Below, piece after piece: positions 23,663 to 33,881 of a stretch of DNA of 64,000 nucleotides. The first letter of the stretch is position 1. Every line of letters begins with the position of its first letter. The notes under the pieces are model-generated. The model was not told the DNA's origin. It saw only the letters and a list, made by a program, of their open reading frames with translations, and searched no databases. Location: contig JAPTJF010000283.1 of assembly GCA_029339195.1 (NCBI GenBank), positions 1 through 64,000 on the forward strand, read 5' to 3'. This DNA comes from Micractinium sp. NFX-FRZ. Its lineage: Eukaryota > Chlorophyta > Trebouxiophyceae > Chlorellales > Chlorellaceae. The position numbers and the translations under genes were made by a program.

Positions 23663-25051
23663 GGACGACCCGGGCAGATACTGCTGGCTAGCGGCCCTGG
23701 CAGCTGACCTTTAAGGCACTGGGCAAGTGGTCAGCCACGATGCTGGCTGGTGAGCTCATGTGAGATCCCACCAGGTGTGTGGCTGCTGGACTTCCCAGTG
23801 ACAGCGTTGGCCGGCGCCACCTGGTTGGAAGCACCGCTCGCCTTCCTCACCCCACGCCGTCAAGCCTTCAAGCAACTTTTTAATCCTTTGCCCGCAGCTG
23901 GTAGACCCCCAGATTGTGCAGACCATGGGCCTCATTCATACCCCTTGGCGTTAAGTCTGCTTACCAAAGTTTGCTCACCAGCGCTGCCCTGTTGGGAGAT
24001 CTGCTGCATGCTCTTTCGTTTTATGACATTCTTGTGTACTAAGCCATGCAAATATTAGTTGCTTGCACTGCACTATCATTCATGCCCGGAAGCAGCTCTC
24101 GGCTACATGTGGTCGTTATTCCGCACATCACGTACCCGCAAGATGTAAATGTCAAACAGATTTCAACGGATTGCATGCTGCCTCCTGCCGGCTGCCCAAC
24201 CCAGCGCCACCACATGACCTGCACCTGCCCCTGCTCCCACCAAGGCGACCCCCTGCGCGCAGCACAGGGTGCCAGCAGCAGCACACGAGGGTGCACAAAG
24301 CAGGAGTACCAGCCTGGGGCGCTTGGGCTCGGCGCAGAGCCTGAGGCCACGTTGCCAAGCCACACTGCAAGGCGGCCCGCTGTAACCCGTCGTGGTTGAA
24401 GCGTTGATGAGCGGCAGCGTTGCACGGTTTTATTGCAGCAGGTGCTTACCCAGTGCTTGCCTGCACGGCTACACTTTTGGGACATGCAGACGGGGTGAGT
24501 GGCTCGACATCCAAAGCCTGTGGCAAAGGCAGTGGGAGGTCAGTAGGCACAGTGCTGCAGATGCGCCCGCGGGCGGTGTCAGGGTCACCGCGGCATCCAC
24601 CTGCTGTAGGGAAGCCTTCACTTTGCGCCGAGCCGCGGGAGATGTTGTTCAACGGCAGGAAGCGTGAAAGTGTAGGAAGCAGGACGAGCTGACGTGGCGC
24701 TGCCTGCCTCGGACTGACGCGGTCGCCTTATGTGCGGCTGGCGTGTCTACAGAAGCTGCAGGGGCGCACGCACGGATGGTGTAGCACCGTGATGCCGCAC
24801 GTGCGCCATGGCCTGCCTCGGTGTGTCGCACCCGGGTGCCTCGCCTGTCACGCTCGGTGCAGGCCGTGCATGGGGGCAAAGGAGGGCTACGCCGCCATCT
24901 GCTCGACAACAACTGGCAACACGCTACGCACGTGTGCAAACACACGGCCATCCAATCGCAGCAAACACACAGCGAGTGAGAGGCCTGGGCGACAGCACAG
25001 CCACAGCAGTCACCACAGCTTACTCCACGCCTTGGTCGAGCTCTACCCACC
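23663..25051 (+). other. Intergenic region before the kinase gene
   Basis: Contains a likely polyadenylation signal for the preceding gene at 24144-24148 and the promoter and leader of the kinase gene. Short ORFs here show no family resemblance. An additional exon of the membrane protein near 23770-23900 cannot be ruled out. Confidence 0.35.
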
Positions 25052-28000
25052 ATGGCCAGCCTGCCCCCAGGCACCCTGCTGCACGATGGGCGCTATGAGC
25101 TCGTGCGCGAGATCAATCGTGAGCGGTTGAGCCATGCAGCAGCTGCTGGCAGTGGGGCGGCAGAGTGCCTCGTCGCGGCGGCGGCATGGGCAGGCGGGCG
25201 TGCCTCCTCGCCTGCACTCCCCTCGCAGCGGCAGCAGCATCCCCACTTGACAGGGTTGGCTTCTTGCAATGCTCACACCTTTGTACGTGAATGCTGCTGC
25301 AGGTGGAGGGACCGCAGTGGTGTACGAGGCCTTTGACCTTCGTTCTGCACAGCGGGTGGCGCTCAAGGTGCGCCGCTGCTGCCGCTGCCACTTGCCGCAA
25401 CGGGCCGGTGTAGCCGCCGAGGCAGCCGGCGGCATAACATGTACAACTGTGGCAATGGGCGCCCCGGCTCGGCCCGTTCAAAGATCAAACCATACTCTCA
25501 AGTTTCGTCCCCCACATGAGGCCTGCCTGCAGGTGATGAATATGCGCAACGGCAAGCTGGCCGTGCCTGCAAAGGCGCTGAAGCGGGAGATTGAGATGGC
25601 AGGTGAGGCCAGCTGGCAGGCGCACATCCCTGTTGGCTATGTGGACTGTGGACGCCACAGCCAGGTACCTGACCTGGCAAGCAGTTTCGCAGCTGCGCTC
25701 CCGCCCTCTACTGGCTGCCATGTGCTCAAGCCTCCCGCCCGCCCCGCCTGCCTGCGCCTGCCCCTCCTGTGCCGGCCTGCAGCGGGCCTGCGCTCCTGCC
25801 CCCACGTGGTGCAACTGCTCGACTACTTTGCCGAGGGAGAGCAAGCGGTGCTGGTGGTGAGCTTGGGCGGGGCGCTGCCGCGTGGGCAGGGCAGCCCACC
25901 CTGGCGGCCGTGTCAGCAGGAGTGCGCAGTGCGGGGCTCCGTGAGCTGCCTAGTCCACTCCCTTGCATGCTTCGTTGCCACACGCAGCCTGCAGCAACAC
26001 ACACATGCTGGCCTGCCCTGCCCTGCCAATTGGTGACCTGCCAATGCCTGCTCTGCCCTGCAATGCCTGCCCTGCCAATGCCTGCCCTGCCGATTGCTAG
26101 TCCTGCCCTGCCGCAGTGGGAGGTGCTGTAAGGGTTGGATGTGCTGGATGTGCCACCAGCAGCCTAACCCCTGCTCCTTCAAATCCCGTTCCTCACACTC
26201 GAACCTTCTCTTCCACCGTGTGTGCAGTGGGAGCTGGTGGAAGGGCTGGATCTGCTGCATGTGCCGGCTGCCATGTCATACCAGGGCACCCCAGCCTGCC
26301 CCTCACCCCTGCCCACCTCTTCCCACATGTGTGTGCAGTGGGAGCTGGTGGAAGGGTTGGATTTGCTGGATGTGCTGAACGCGCACGGCGGGCGGCTGCA
26401 TGAGGAGACGGCAGCCCACTACTTTGCCCAGATGGTGAGCGATGAGATGTCAAAAGAGGGCAGACGGGGCAGGTGGTGCAGCGGAGGCAGACCAGAAAGG
26501 GGAGGGGGAGGAGGGGGCAGAAGCTAGCGGGGGCAAGGGAGACGGTGCCGCCCTTCTTTACCCAGCTGGTGAGGGGAGGTGGGGGCGCCTGATGGGGCAA
26601 CTGCCGCCTGCAAGAAGGCTGCCCATGCGCTTCGCTCCCATCCACAAACCCTGCTGCTGATCCACGCCACCCCGCCTGCCCCTGCCTGCAGGTGCGGGGC
26701 GTGCAGTACCTTCACGACCAGGGCTTGGCCCATAGGGACATCAAGCCAGAGAATGTGCTGGTGAGGGGGTGAGGACGAGAAAGGGGCTCAGGGGGCCGAG
26801 GCACACTGTGGGGCGCGGCGACACAAACGGAACCAGACAACCGTGCCTGCTCTGCTCCCAACGGCCCCTGCCGCAGCCCTGACCCTGCTCCCGTCTCACC
26901 CGCTTCACGCCCTCGCAGGTGGAGAGCGGCACGGGGCGCATCAAGATCATTGATTTCGGCCTCAGCAAGCGCCAGACCTCTGCCATGACTCTGGGGTGAG
27001 CGCAGCACAGCTGGCAGAAGCGTTACATGGAGTGCGCGCCTCAGTCCTTGTCGGTATCATACTATGTGTGCGCCGGCTGGGGCGCACCCAGTAGGCCTGG
27101 CTTGCCAGCGTAGCTTGTGGCACACCAGGCCGACAGGTCGCGCCCGCCTTGCCCCGGGCCTGCACCGCCTGTTCTCCAACCCCCCTTTCCCGGGCGTGTG
27201 CCATCTTCCAACGTGCCATGCTGTGCAGGGTGGGCACGCCGTCCTACATGGCACCGGAGCTGATCAAGGGCGCTGACGTGTCGGTGCTCAGCCAGCGCAC
27301 CACCGGCAGGTGAGGCCACCAGCAGTGAATCAGGCTGCTGGGCAGCTTTTTCTAGAGAGATCTGGCGCGTGCTTGTCATAGACTGGGCTTACTGACTGCA
27401 GAGTCCACCCCCACAGTTCATCTTCTCCGGAAGTTCTTCCCTCCCTCCCTCCCTCCCTCCCTCCCTCCCTCACCCCCTTTCCTCCTTCCCCCTCCCCCTA
27501 CCTCTGCAGCTACGACGCCACCAAGGTCGACTGCTGGGCCCTGGGCGTGGCCTGCTTCCTGCTGGTGGCAGGAGTGTACCCCTTTGATGTGAGCACAGCA
27601 CAGCGCAGCACAGGCAGCAGGGCTGTCAAGGGTGGGATGGCCACAGGTCGTGGCGGGCAGGCCAGCGGCGCCCACACAACGGGGGCAGGCACGGCAGCTG
27701 CCTGGCCGCTGCCGGGGCTGCAATACTGACGAAGATTCCCAAGCTGCCGCCTTTGCCTGCTGCTGCCTGCCCGCAGGACCCCGCCCGCCCCACCGACGTG
27801 GTCTGCACGCTGCGCCGCATCTCCGCCTGCAACCACGTCCCCCTCCCCGCCCACGTCTCCCCCGCCTGCGCCGACCTCATCGGCCGCCTGCTGGTGCTCG
27901 ACCCCGCTGCCCGCCTCACCATCCCCGGCATCTTGGCACACCCCTGGCTGGCGGCGGCGGTGGCGGCCAGCGCAGAGGCTGAGGAAGGGGCAGCAGCAGC

Positions 28001-28715
28001 AGCAGCCGGCGAGATGGAGATTGATGGCTTTACTCCTGCAGATGGTGCCGTCCCTGCTGCTGAAGGCGCGGTTGACGCTGATGGTGCAGAGATTACGCCG
28101 GCTGCAGCAGCGCCAGCAGCGGCGGCAGCAGCAGCAGAGGAGAGGTTTTATGACGCAGATGAGGCGGTAGCTGAGGGGCAGCTGCTGGAGCAGCAGCAGG
28201 CGGCTGCTGAGGTGGCCATGGATACCGACAGTCCCAGCTCAGCAGGCGCTTTCCAACAGGAACAGGGGCAGGATGGCCAAATGGAGCAGGAGCAGGAGCA
28301 GGGGCAGGGCATTGCTGCCTACCCCGCCAGCCGCTCCCCCTCCTTCACCTTTGCCACGGGTGCTGGCGAGGTGGAAAGCAAGGCCACCCCCTGCACCCCG
28401 AGAGTCATCAACCTCACTGCCTGCGCTGCCCCCAAGGCACCCGCGGGGCCAGCACCGCTGGCGCCGGCGCAGCAGCGTCCTCCCAGCAGGGGCGGGCGTG
28501 CCTGGGCGGCCGCCACGTCAAATGAGGCGCCCGCCGCACCTGGCTCCGACTGCGCTCATGTGCTGGCGCCGGCAGTGGCGCAAGGAGAGCAGCAAGCGGC
28601 AGCAAAGCGGCAGCGGCAAGCTGCAGCCGGCAGCTTCTTCTGCAGCTTCTTTGGCGGCAGCTTGTTTGGCGGCAGCTCCCGCTGCCCCCGCTGCACCTCC
28701 TCCTGCCAGGAGTGA
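25052..28715 (+). CDS. Serine/threonine protein kinase with long low-complexity tail
   Basis: Ten exons join in frame: 25052-25118, 25303-25367, 25533-25602, 25783-25856, 26339-26434, 26692-26760, 26919-26995, 27229-27309, 27510-27588 and 27777-28715. They give 538 residues. Kinase subdomains appear in order: Gly-rich loop (NRGGTAVVYEA), VALK lysine, ELV-GLDLLDVL hinge, HRDIKPEN catalytic loop, IIDFGLSK metal motif, VGTPSYMAPEL activation end, VDCWALGV and a C-lobe ending LDPAARLTIPGILAHPWL. All catalytic residues are present, so it should be active. The HPWL ending and overall order suggest the CAMK group, but the subfamily is not clear. The last 240 residues or so are acidic and rich in Ala, Gln and Ser and form no recognised domain. 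Introns 4-5 carry two extra copies of the start of exon 5. TGTAA lies at 29005-29009. Confidence 0.93.
26117..26338 (+). repeat. Two upstream copies of the start of kinase exon 5 (111-bp period)
   Basis: The acceptor and first 37 bases of exon 5 (26339) also occur at 26228 and 26117, exactly 111 and 222 bp upstream, each behind a cag. The 26228 copy is open: splicing there would insert 37 in-frame residues (WELVEGLDLLHV and onward) before the true exon. The 26117 copy has a TAA after four codons. The intervening sequence has diverged more than the copies of the exon start. Confidence 0.85.
27438..27470. repeat. (CCCT)n microsatellite in a kinase intron
   Basis: Eight or so ccct units in the polypyrimidine stretch upstream of the exon at 27510. 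Confidence 0.85.
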
Positions 28716-29004
28716 ACCAGACTTGCAGAGCGGGAGGCCCTGGCCAAGTTGAGTCGCTCTGTAGCTACATCTCCTTCGCACACATCATTCTCCATTTGGT
28801 GCTGCAAACCACTTTCCTTCCCATGCTGCCTTCCTCCCCGTGCGACCATAGCCTCCCCCGAATTTTGACTTGAGAGCCACCCAGCCACATGTGCACACTT
28901 GTGCCGACATGTGGTGGCCATGCTCATCCCTGCCCTGCTTGTACTCCTTTCACTGCCACCCTTGATTGATGAACTAGTATACATATGCGCGAGAATCAAG
29001 GCAG

Positions 29005-29009
29005 TGTAA
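29005..29009 (+). terminator. Putative TGTAA polyadenylation signal of the kinase gene
   Basis: TGTAA about 290 bp after the stop codon. In green algae this pentamer replaces AATAAA. The match is short, so the assignment rests on position. Confidence 0.45.
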
Positions 29010-29253
29010 TGCAAAACCTTTGTGGAAATGTTCTGATGGGAACCCACATAAGGCAGGAGGTCTGAGAAGCACCCCCGCCACTGCCGCCGCCGCCGCCCAT
29101 GAGCTGCGTGCTGTGCCACAAGAGCATGGCTCCCCCGCCAAAATTGGCGGAAATTGCACCGGCCCAGCTTACTCGAGGCCGTGCAACCGGAATTCTCGCC
29201 GACCGCAGCAGCAGGCCCGTCGCGGTGCCTCGCTGCGGCCGAGCACCCAGCAA

Positions 29254-32200
29254 ATGGCAAATAACGGCGAGCTGCCGCAGGAATTGGTGCAGCAACAGGC
29301 AGCCGCTGCCGGCGGAGCAGCGGAGGGCGCACCCGCTCAGCAGGCAGGGGGGGCGGTGGCAGCGGTAGCGGCGGCACCTGCGGCAGGCTGGCAAGGCCAG
29401 CAGGAGCAGCAGCAGCACGCAGTGCAGCAGGCTGGAGGGGCTGCAGAGGCTGGCCCTGCAGCAGATGCAGGGGGAGAAGCAGAGGAGGGTGCGGATGGGG
29501 AGGGTCCGGCTGCCAAGCGGCAACGTGTGGCACAGCCCACCTTTTGTTACGAGCCAGCTGGCGCATGCGACCTCGTGCTGCGCACCAGCGACGGCAAGCG
29601 TGTGGGTGTGCACCGCCTGATTGTGCTCCGCACCTGCGGCTTCTTTAGGGACCTACTGGACGCTTGTGCAGGGGAGAGCGAGGTGCGTGTGCCTGGGTGC
29701 CGGTATGGCCGGCTGGGCGGCTGGGTGGTGGCGGCTGGGTGGTGCAGCCTCTTCGCGGAATCGCTGCCGGCATGTGCTGGGGAGGAGGAGCTGCGACCGC
29801 GTGGGTGCATGTGAGGTTGTTTGAGTGTCGGGTGATGGGTGCTGGGGTGATGGGTACTTAGCACTACTACCACGGGATCTCCTGCAGGGGATCTCCTGCA
29901 GGGGAGAGCAAGGTGCGCGCGTGTGGGTCAGCCTGCGGGGCAGCAGCTGAAGCCCCAGCTGTCAGGCTTCAATCATGTCCCCCACCTGTGTGTCCTCTTC
30001 CATTCACACAGCTTTCACCTCTCATAATGCTTCCTTGTTGGCAGGTGATGGTGGCGGAGACGTATGACGAGCTGAGGTCGCAGCTGCTGGACATAATTTA
30101 CGACCGAAGCGTGGCCATCCAGCCGGCGGCAGCGCTGCAGGTGGGCGGGCGGGCGGGCTTGATGCCAACACACGGCTGTGCGGAGGTCACACGTTCGCGT
30201 CTCTCTCAGCACATTCAGGCAGCAGTGCGTTGGGGTGTGTGCGCACATGCGTCGCAAAACAAGAACGGCGCTGCTTGCCAACGGCAGACCAAAGAAGTGT
30301 TGGGGGGCAGGCGGCGCGCACCGGCTGTGCTGCTGCCTACGTGAGCAGCGCGGGCGCTGTGCTGACCATGCTGGCCACGTTTGCTTGCTCTGCCCCATGT
30401 CCGCTGATGCCCGTCCTCCCATCCTCGTGCCCCTGCCTGGCTGCCCGCCCTCTCCCTCCCGCCACTCCTTCTTGATGCAGGTCCTCCGGCTGGCCCACTC
30501 ATGTGCCTCTGCTGCGCCCTGCTCCTCTGCTCATTGAATTTTCACCCTTGCCCCAAAGCCCACGCCTCTGCACGTCGAACACGCTTCTGCCCCGCTCCCC
30601 GAATCCCTGGGCAGGTCTTCCGGCTGGCCGACAAATACGAGGCGCCCACTCTCATGCAGGCTTGCAGGTGGGCCGGGGGGCGGGGAAGCTAGCAAGAGGG
30701 GCCATGCATGTGGGCACTCGGTGGGCACACCAGCAGTGGATGCCTGCCCACCAACCCGTGCTCCGCCTTGCCTGCCAGCTTATCTGCCTGCCTGCCCACC
30801 TCCTGCCACAATGCATCGGCTCCCCCGTCTCGTCCCTGCCTGCCCCTTGCTCAACTCCAATTGGCCCGCCCCTGCCCGCCCCTGCCCGCCCCTGCCCCTC
30901 CCTGCAACTGCCCTGCAGGGCGGTCTTCCTCAGCGACGCCTTCCAGCTGGGCATACCGGAGTGCGGGGCGGCAGGGTCTGTGGATGGGCACTGCAATTGG
31001 ATGGACATGGTGGGTGGGTGGGTGGGCGAGGGCTGGGTCGAACCAAGGGGGCAGTGTGGGCGAGGGCTGGGTCGAACCAAGGGGGCGGTGTGGGCGAGGG
31101 CTGGGTCGAACCAANNNNNNNNNNNNNNNNNNNNNNNNNNNNNNNNNNNNNNNNNNNNNNNNNNNNNNNNNNNNNNNNAAGGGGGCGGTGTGGGCGAGGG
31201 CTGGGTCGAACCAAGGGGGCGGTGTGGGCGAGGGCTGGGTCGAACCAAGGGGGCGGTGTGGGCGAGGGCTGGGTCGAACCAAAGGGGGCGGTGTGGGCGA
31301 GGGCTGGGTCGAACCAAAGGGGGCGGTGTGGGCGAGGGCTGGGTCGAACCAAGGGGGCGGTGTGGGCGAGCGGGTGTGCCGAGCAACGAGGGGCCTGGGG
31401 AGCGAGGGAGAGAGAGGTCAGGGAGGGCTCACCCGCCGGGGAGGGCAAGGCAGGTGGTTGGAGGGCACACTCGCAGCCTGCACGCTTTGCTGGGTGGTTC
31501 GGTGGGGCGCTGAGTGCCTTCCCACCTGCCCCCACGTGCCCCAGCCCGGTCGCTCCTCCTAGTCTAGTCTTGTTAGTCGTGTATAGTCTCACATCTGGTC
31601 GAATTCTAGTCCAGTCTAGTAAGGCTTGGCTTGGCCCTGTCTAGTCTAGGCTAGTCTCGTCGAGTCCAATCCCGTCTGGCCTGCTCTATTCCAGTCCATT
31701 ATGTCTTATTCACATCTCCCACGCACACCCTGCTGGCTGGTGCAGATGGCGCTGGCCTCCAAGCACAAGTACACCGACCTTTTTGACCAGTGCGCCTCCT
31801 TCTTCCTCAGAATGGTGAGTACTTGCACCGTGGGGTGGGCCATGCACGTCAGTAGGGCACCTCAGAACTGGTACGGACCAGGGGAATCCGAGTGTTCGAC
31901 GATAACAGCGCGGCGTGATGGTCCTACACTGTCCTACAATGTTGACACAGTATGAGCACACAGCATGATTATACTGTGAACAGGAGTCTTGTGTGCACAG
32001 CGCCCCCTCACCCGACCTCCTGTGTACCCTCGCCGCCCCCGCCCCGCCCCTTTCCACACACGCTGCCACGCCTGCAGTGCCAGGAGCGGCCCGCCCTCGC
32101 CCTGGAAAGCTTCCACCGCGACCGCTCCCTGCTGCCCGACCTGGAGAGGAACGACCTGCTGGTGCTGCTGCTGGGCCTGGCCAAGTGCGCGCTGCGCATG

Positions 32201-32898
32201 GACAGCAAGGCGAGTTGGCAGCGGCAGGGCAGGGGCACAGGGGGCACCAGGGAGAGGGAGGGAGAGGGGGGACAGGGCACGGGAAGGTGCTTGGCTCAGG
32301 CAGCAGCCCTGAGGGACCTGCAGCTCCCTCTGCCCACTCAGGCCCTCCCCTCCCTCCTGCCTGGTGGCCCCCTGTGCCGCTGCCCTGCTGCTTCCAACTC
32401 AGGCCCTCCCCTCCCCTCCCTCTGCCTCCCTCCTGCTGCTTTGTGGTTGCGTCTGCAGACCGGCGAGGAGCTGAAGGCGGCCCAGAAGGCGCTGAAGGAG
32501 AGCCAGAAGGAGGCGGAGGTGCTGAAGAAGAAGGTGGGGCGAACTGGGGGGCCGGGTTCAGCCTTGGGTGGTTGAGGGAGGGTGCGTAGTGGGTGGGCGG
32601 CGGTGGGAGGGTCAGCCTTGGCGAGGGTGGGCGGTGGGAGGGTGAATGGTGGGAGGATTGGTGGTGGGAGGGTCAGCGGTGGGTGGCTTGCCCCTGCCTC
32701 TCCCGGTGAGCTGCACATCTAGTAGGCAGGAACGCCTCCCACCCGAAGCTGCCCGCCTGTTGCCCCGCTTGCCAGCCTCACTTCCGCCCGCCCGCCCTGC
32801 CTGTTGCTGGCGCAGCTGGAGGCCAAGAACGGCTCCTACCTGAAGCTGCTGAGCAAGTACAACCGGCTGGTGGGCAAGTGCGAGAAGCACAAGGTGAG

Positions 32899-32930
<32 letters not shown>

Positions 32931-33068
32931 CCCTGCCTGGCTTGACAGACAGACTGCCTGGTCGAGCGAGTTGTGCAAGGAGAAAAACATGGCGAGGGGG
33001 CAGGGAGCAGGAGGGAGAATGGCCAGGCAGGCAATTTGCAGGCAGGCTGGCAGGGAGCAGGGGGTCGG

Positions 33069-33140
<72 letters not shown>

Positions 33141-33464
33141 CTCCTTTCAGCGTTGCTTGCTGGGCCGCTGGCTGCACACACACGTCGCTTGCCGGCTCTG
33201 AGCCCCGGCTGCATGCCTGCATTACCTGCATGCATTTGATGGTCACCCTTTCCTGCCATGCAACTACCCCATTCCCTCCTCCCTCCCTCCCTCTCGCAGG
33301 TGACCTGGCACAAGGAGGTGGAGCCCGTGAAGAAAGGGGGCAAGAAGCGGGCAGCGGCAGGGGGTGGCGCAGCGCAGGCAGCGGGGGCAGCGGGGGCAGC
33401 GGAGGACCCTTTGGAGGCGGCCGGTGCTGCCGCGGCCGCCCTGTTTGGTGCCATGGCTCAGTAG
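29254..33464 (+). CDS. BTB/POZ domain protein with C-terminal coiled coil
   Basis: Nine exons join in frame: 29254-29682, 30045-30140, 30615-30667, 30919-31009, 31746-31814, 32078-32209, 32459-32533, 32816-32893 and 33300-33464, giving 395 residues. An Ala/Gln-rich N-terminus with KRQR is followed by a BTB fold: CDLVLRTSDGKRVGVHRLIVLRTCGFFRDLL, then YDELRSQLLDIIYD, and VFRLADKYEAPTLMQAC. Later exons are helical (SKHKYTDLFDQCASFF) and then charged coiled coil (EELKAAQKALKESQKEAEVLKKK, LEAKNGSYLKLLSKYNRL). BTB proteins commonly act as Cullin-3 adaptors or dimerisation modules; no other domain fixes the role. The intron after 32209 has a GC donor (AAG|gcgagt). One intron contains a minisatellite and an assembly gap. 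Confidence 0.9.
29898..29917 (+). repeat. Copy of the end of BTB exon 1 and its donor, inside intron 1
   Basis: Twenty bases spanning the end of exon 1 and its donor (29668-29687) recur with one mismatch 230 bp downstream, including the AG|GTGCG junction. Confidence 0.7.
30478..30499 (+). repeat. Copy of the start of BTB exon 3, in the preceding intron
   Basis: The acceptor and first bases of exon 3 (cag|GTCTTCCGGCTGGCC at 30612) recur 134 bp upstream as cag|GTCCTCCGGCTGGCC. The upstream acceptor could compete with the true one. Confidence 0.7.
31018..31370. repeat. 34/35-bp minisatellite interrupted by an assembly gap
   Basis: Tandem units of the form GGGGGCGGTGTGGGCGAGGG then CTGGGTCGAACCAA, nearly identical, beginning right after the donor of the exon ending at 31009. 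At least seven full units are visible. Some units have an extra A, giving 35 bp. The unit is G-rich on the transcribed-sense strand. Confidence 0.95.
31115..31178. other. Run of 64 N (assembly gap)
   Basis: The gap lies inside the minisatellite, so the true copy number is unknown and the real gap may be much larger than 64 bp. No coding sequence is lost if the flanking exons are right. Confidence 0.98.
31556..31700. repeat. Degenerate TCTAGTC repeats
   Basis: Imperfect agtc, tctagtc and agtcc units, clearly AT-richer than the surrounding DNA, in the same BTB intron as the minisatellite. Confidence 0.7.
33068..33140. repeat. (GGCA)n microsatellite, about 18 units
   Basis: Uninterrupted tetranucleotide array in the last intron of the BTB gene. 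It explains the Ala-Gly-Arg-Gln and Pro-Ala-Cys-Leu ORFs that appear in all frames here. Confidence 0.95.
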
Positions 33465-33647
33465 CCAAGGTCCCAGCAGCCGGGGTGGCAGGTGACGCGG
33501 TCCAGGCAGGCAGGGGGGTGCTGCAGGGGTGCTGTTTGCGGCTGTGCCATGCCGTGGCACTCGGTTGGCCAGGCATGCAATGGCTGCATGCCGCTGGACG
33601 ATGCATTCCACCGCCGTCTCGATGGGCACAAGTTTAGTGTCATCAGT

Positions 33648-33652
33648 TGTAA
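33648..33652 (+). terminator. Putative TGTAA polyadenylation signal of the BTB gene
   Basis: TGTAA 184 bp after the stop, in a locally AT-rich stretch. It lies in the 417-bp interval shared with the convergent coiled-coil gene ending at 33882. Confidence 0.6.
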
Positions 33653-33881
33653 CTAATTGTATGCTTGTGAGCAATCCGCCGATATCTCGTTGACAGAGGT
33701 GGAACGCAATTGTACAAGTACATCGTGACAAACACAGTCAAAACCACCCGGTGCATGCACATGAACAGTGGCGTAAGCAGCGGCTGCTCACGCAGCTGAG
33801 AACAACCCAAGCGTTGGGCGCACAAGCGCGCTTGCAGGCTGTCTTGTGTGTGGGAGGTGCCGGAAGCGCTTGCACTCGCGC

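Noticed and set aside
31018..31370. Coding repeat protein (GLGRTKGAVWARAGSNQ-type reading)
   Set aside because: All frames stay open only because of the 34/35-bp unit. The flanking BTB exons are in phase without it, and the unit-length variation would break the frame.
33068..33140. Possible CRISPR-like or direct-repeat array
   Set aside because: It is a simple (GGCA)n microsatellite with no spacers.
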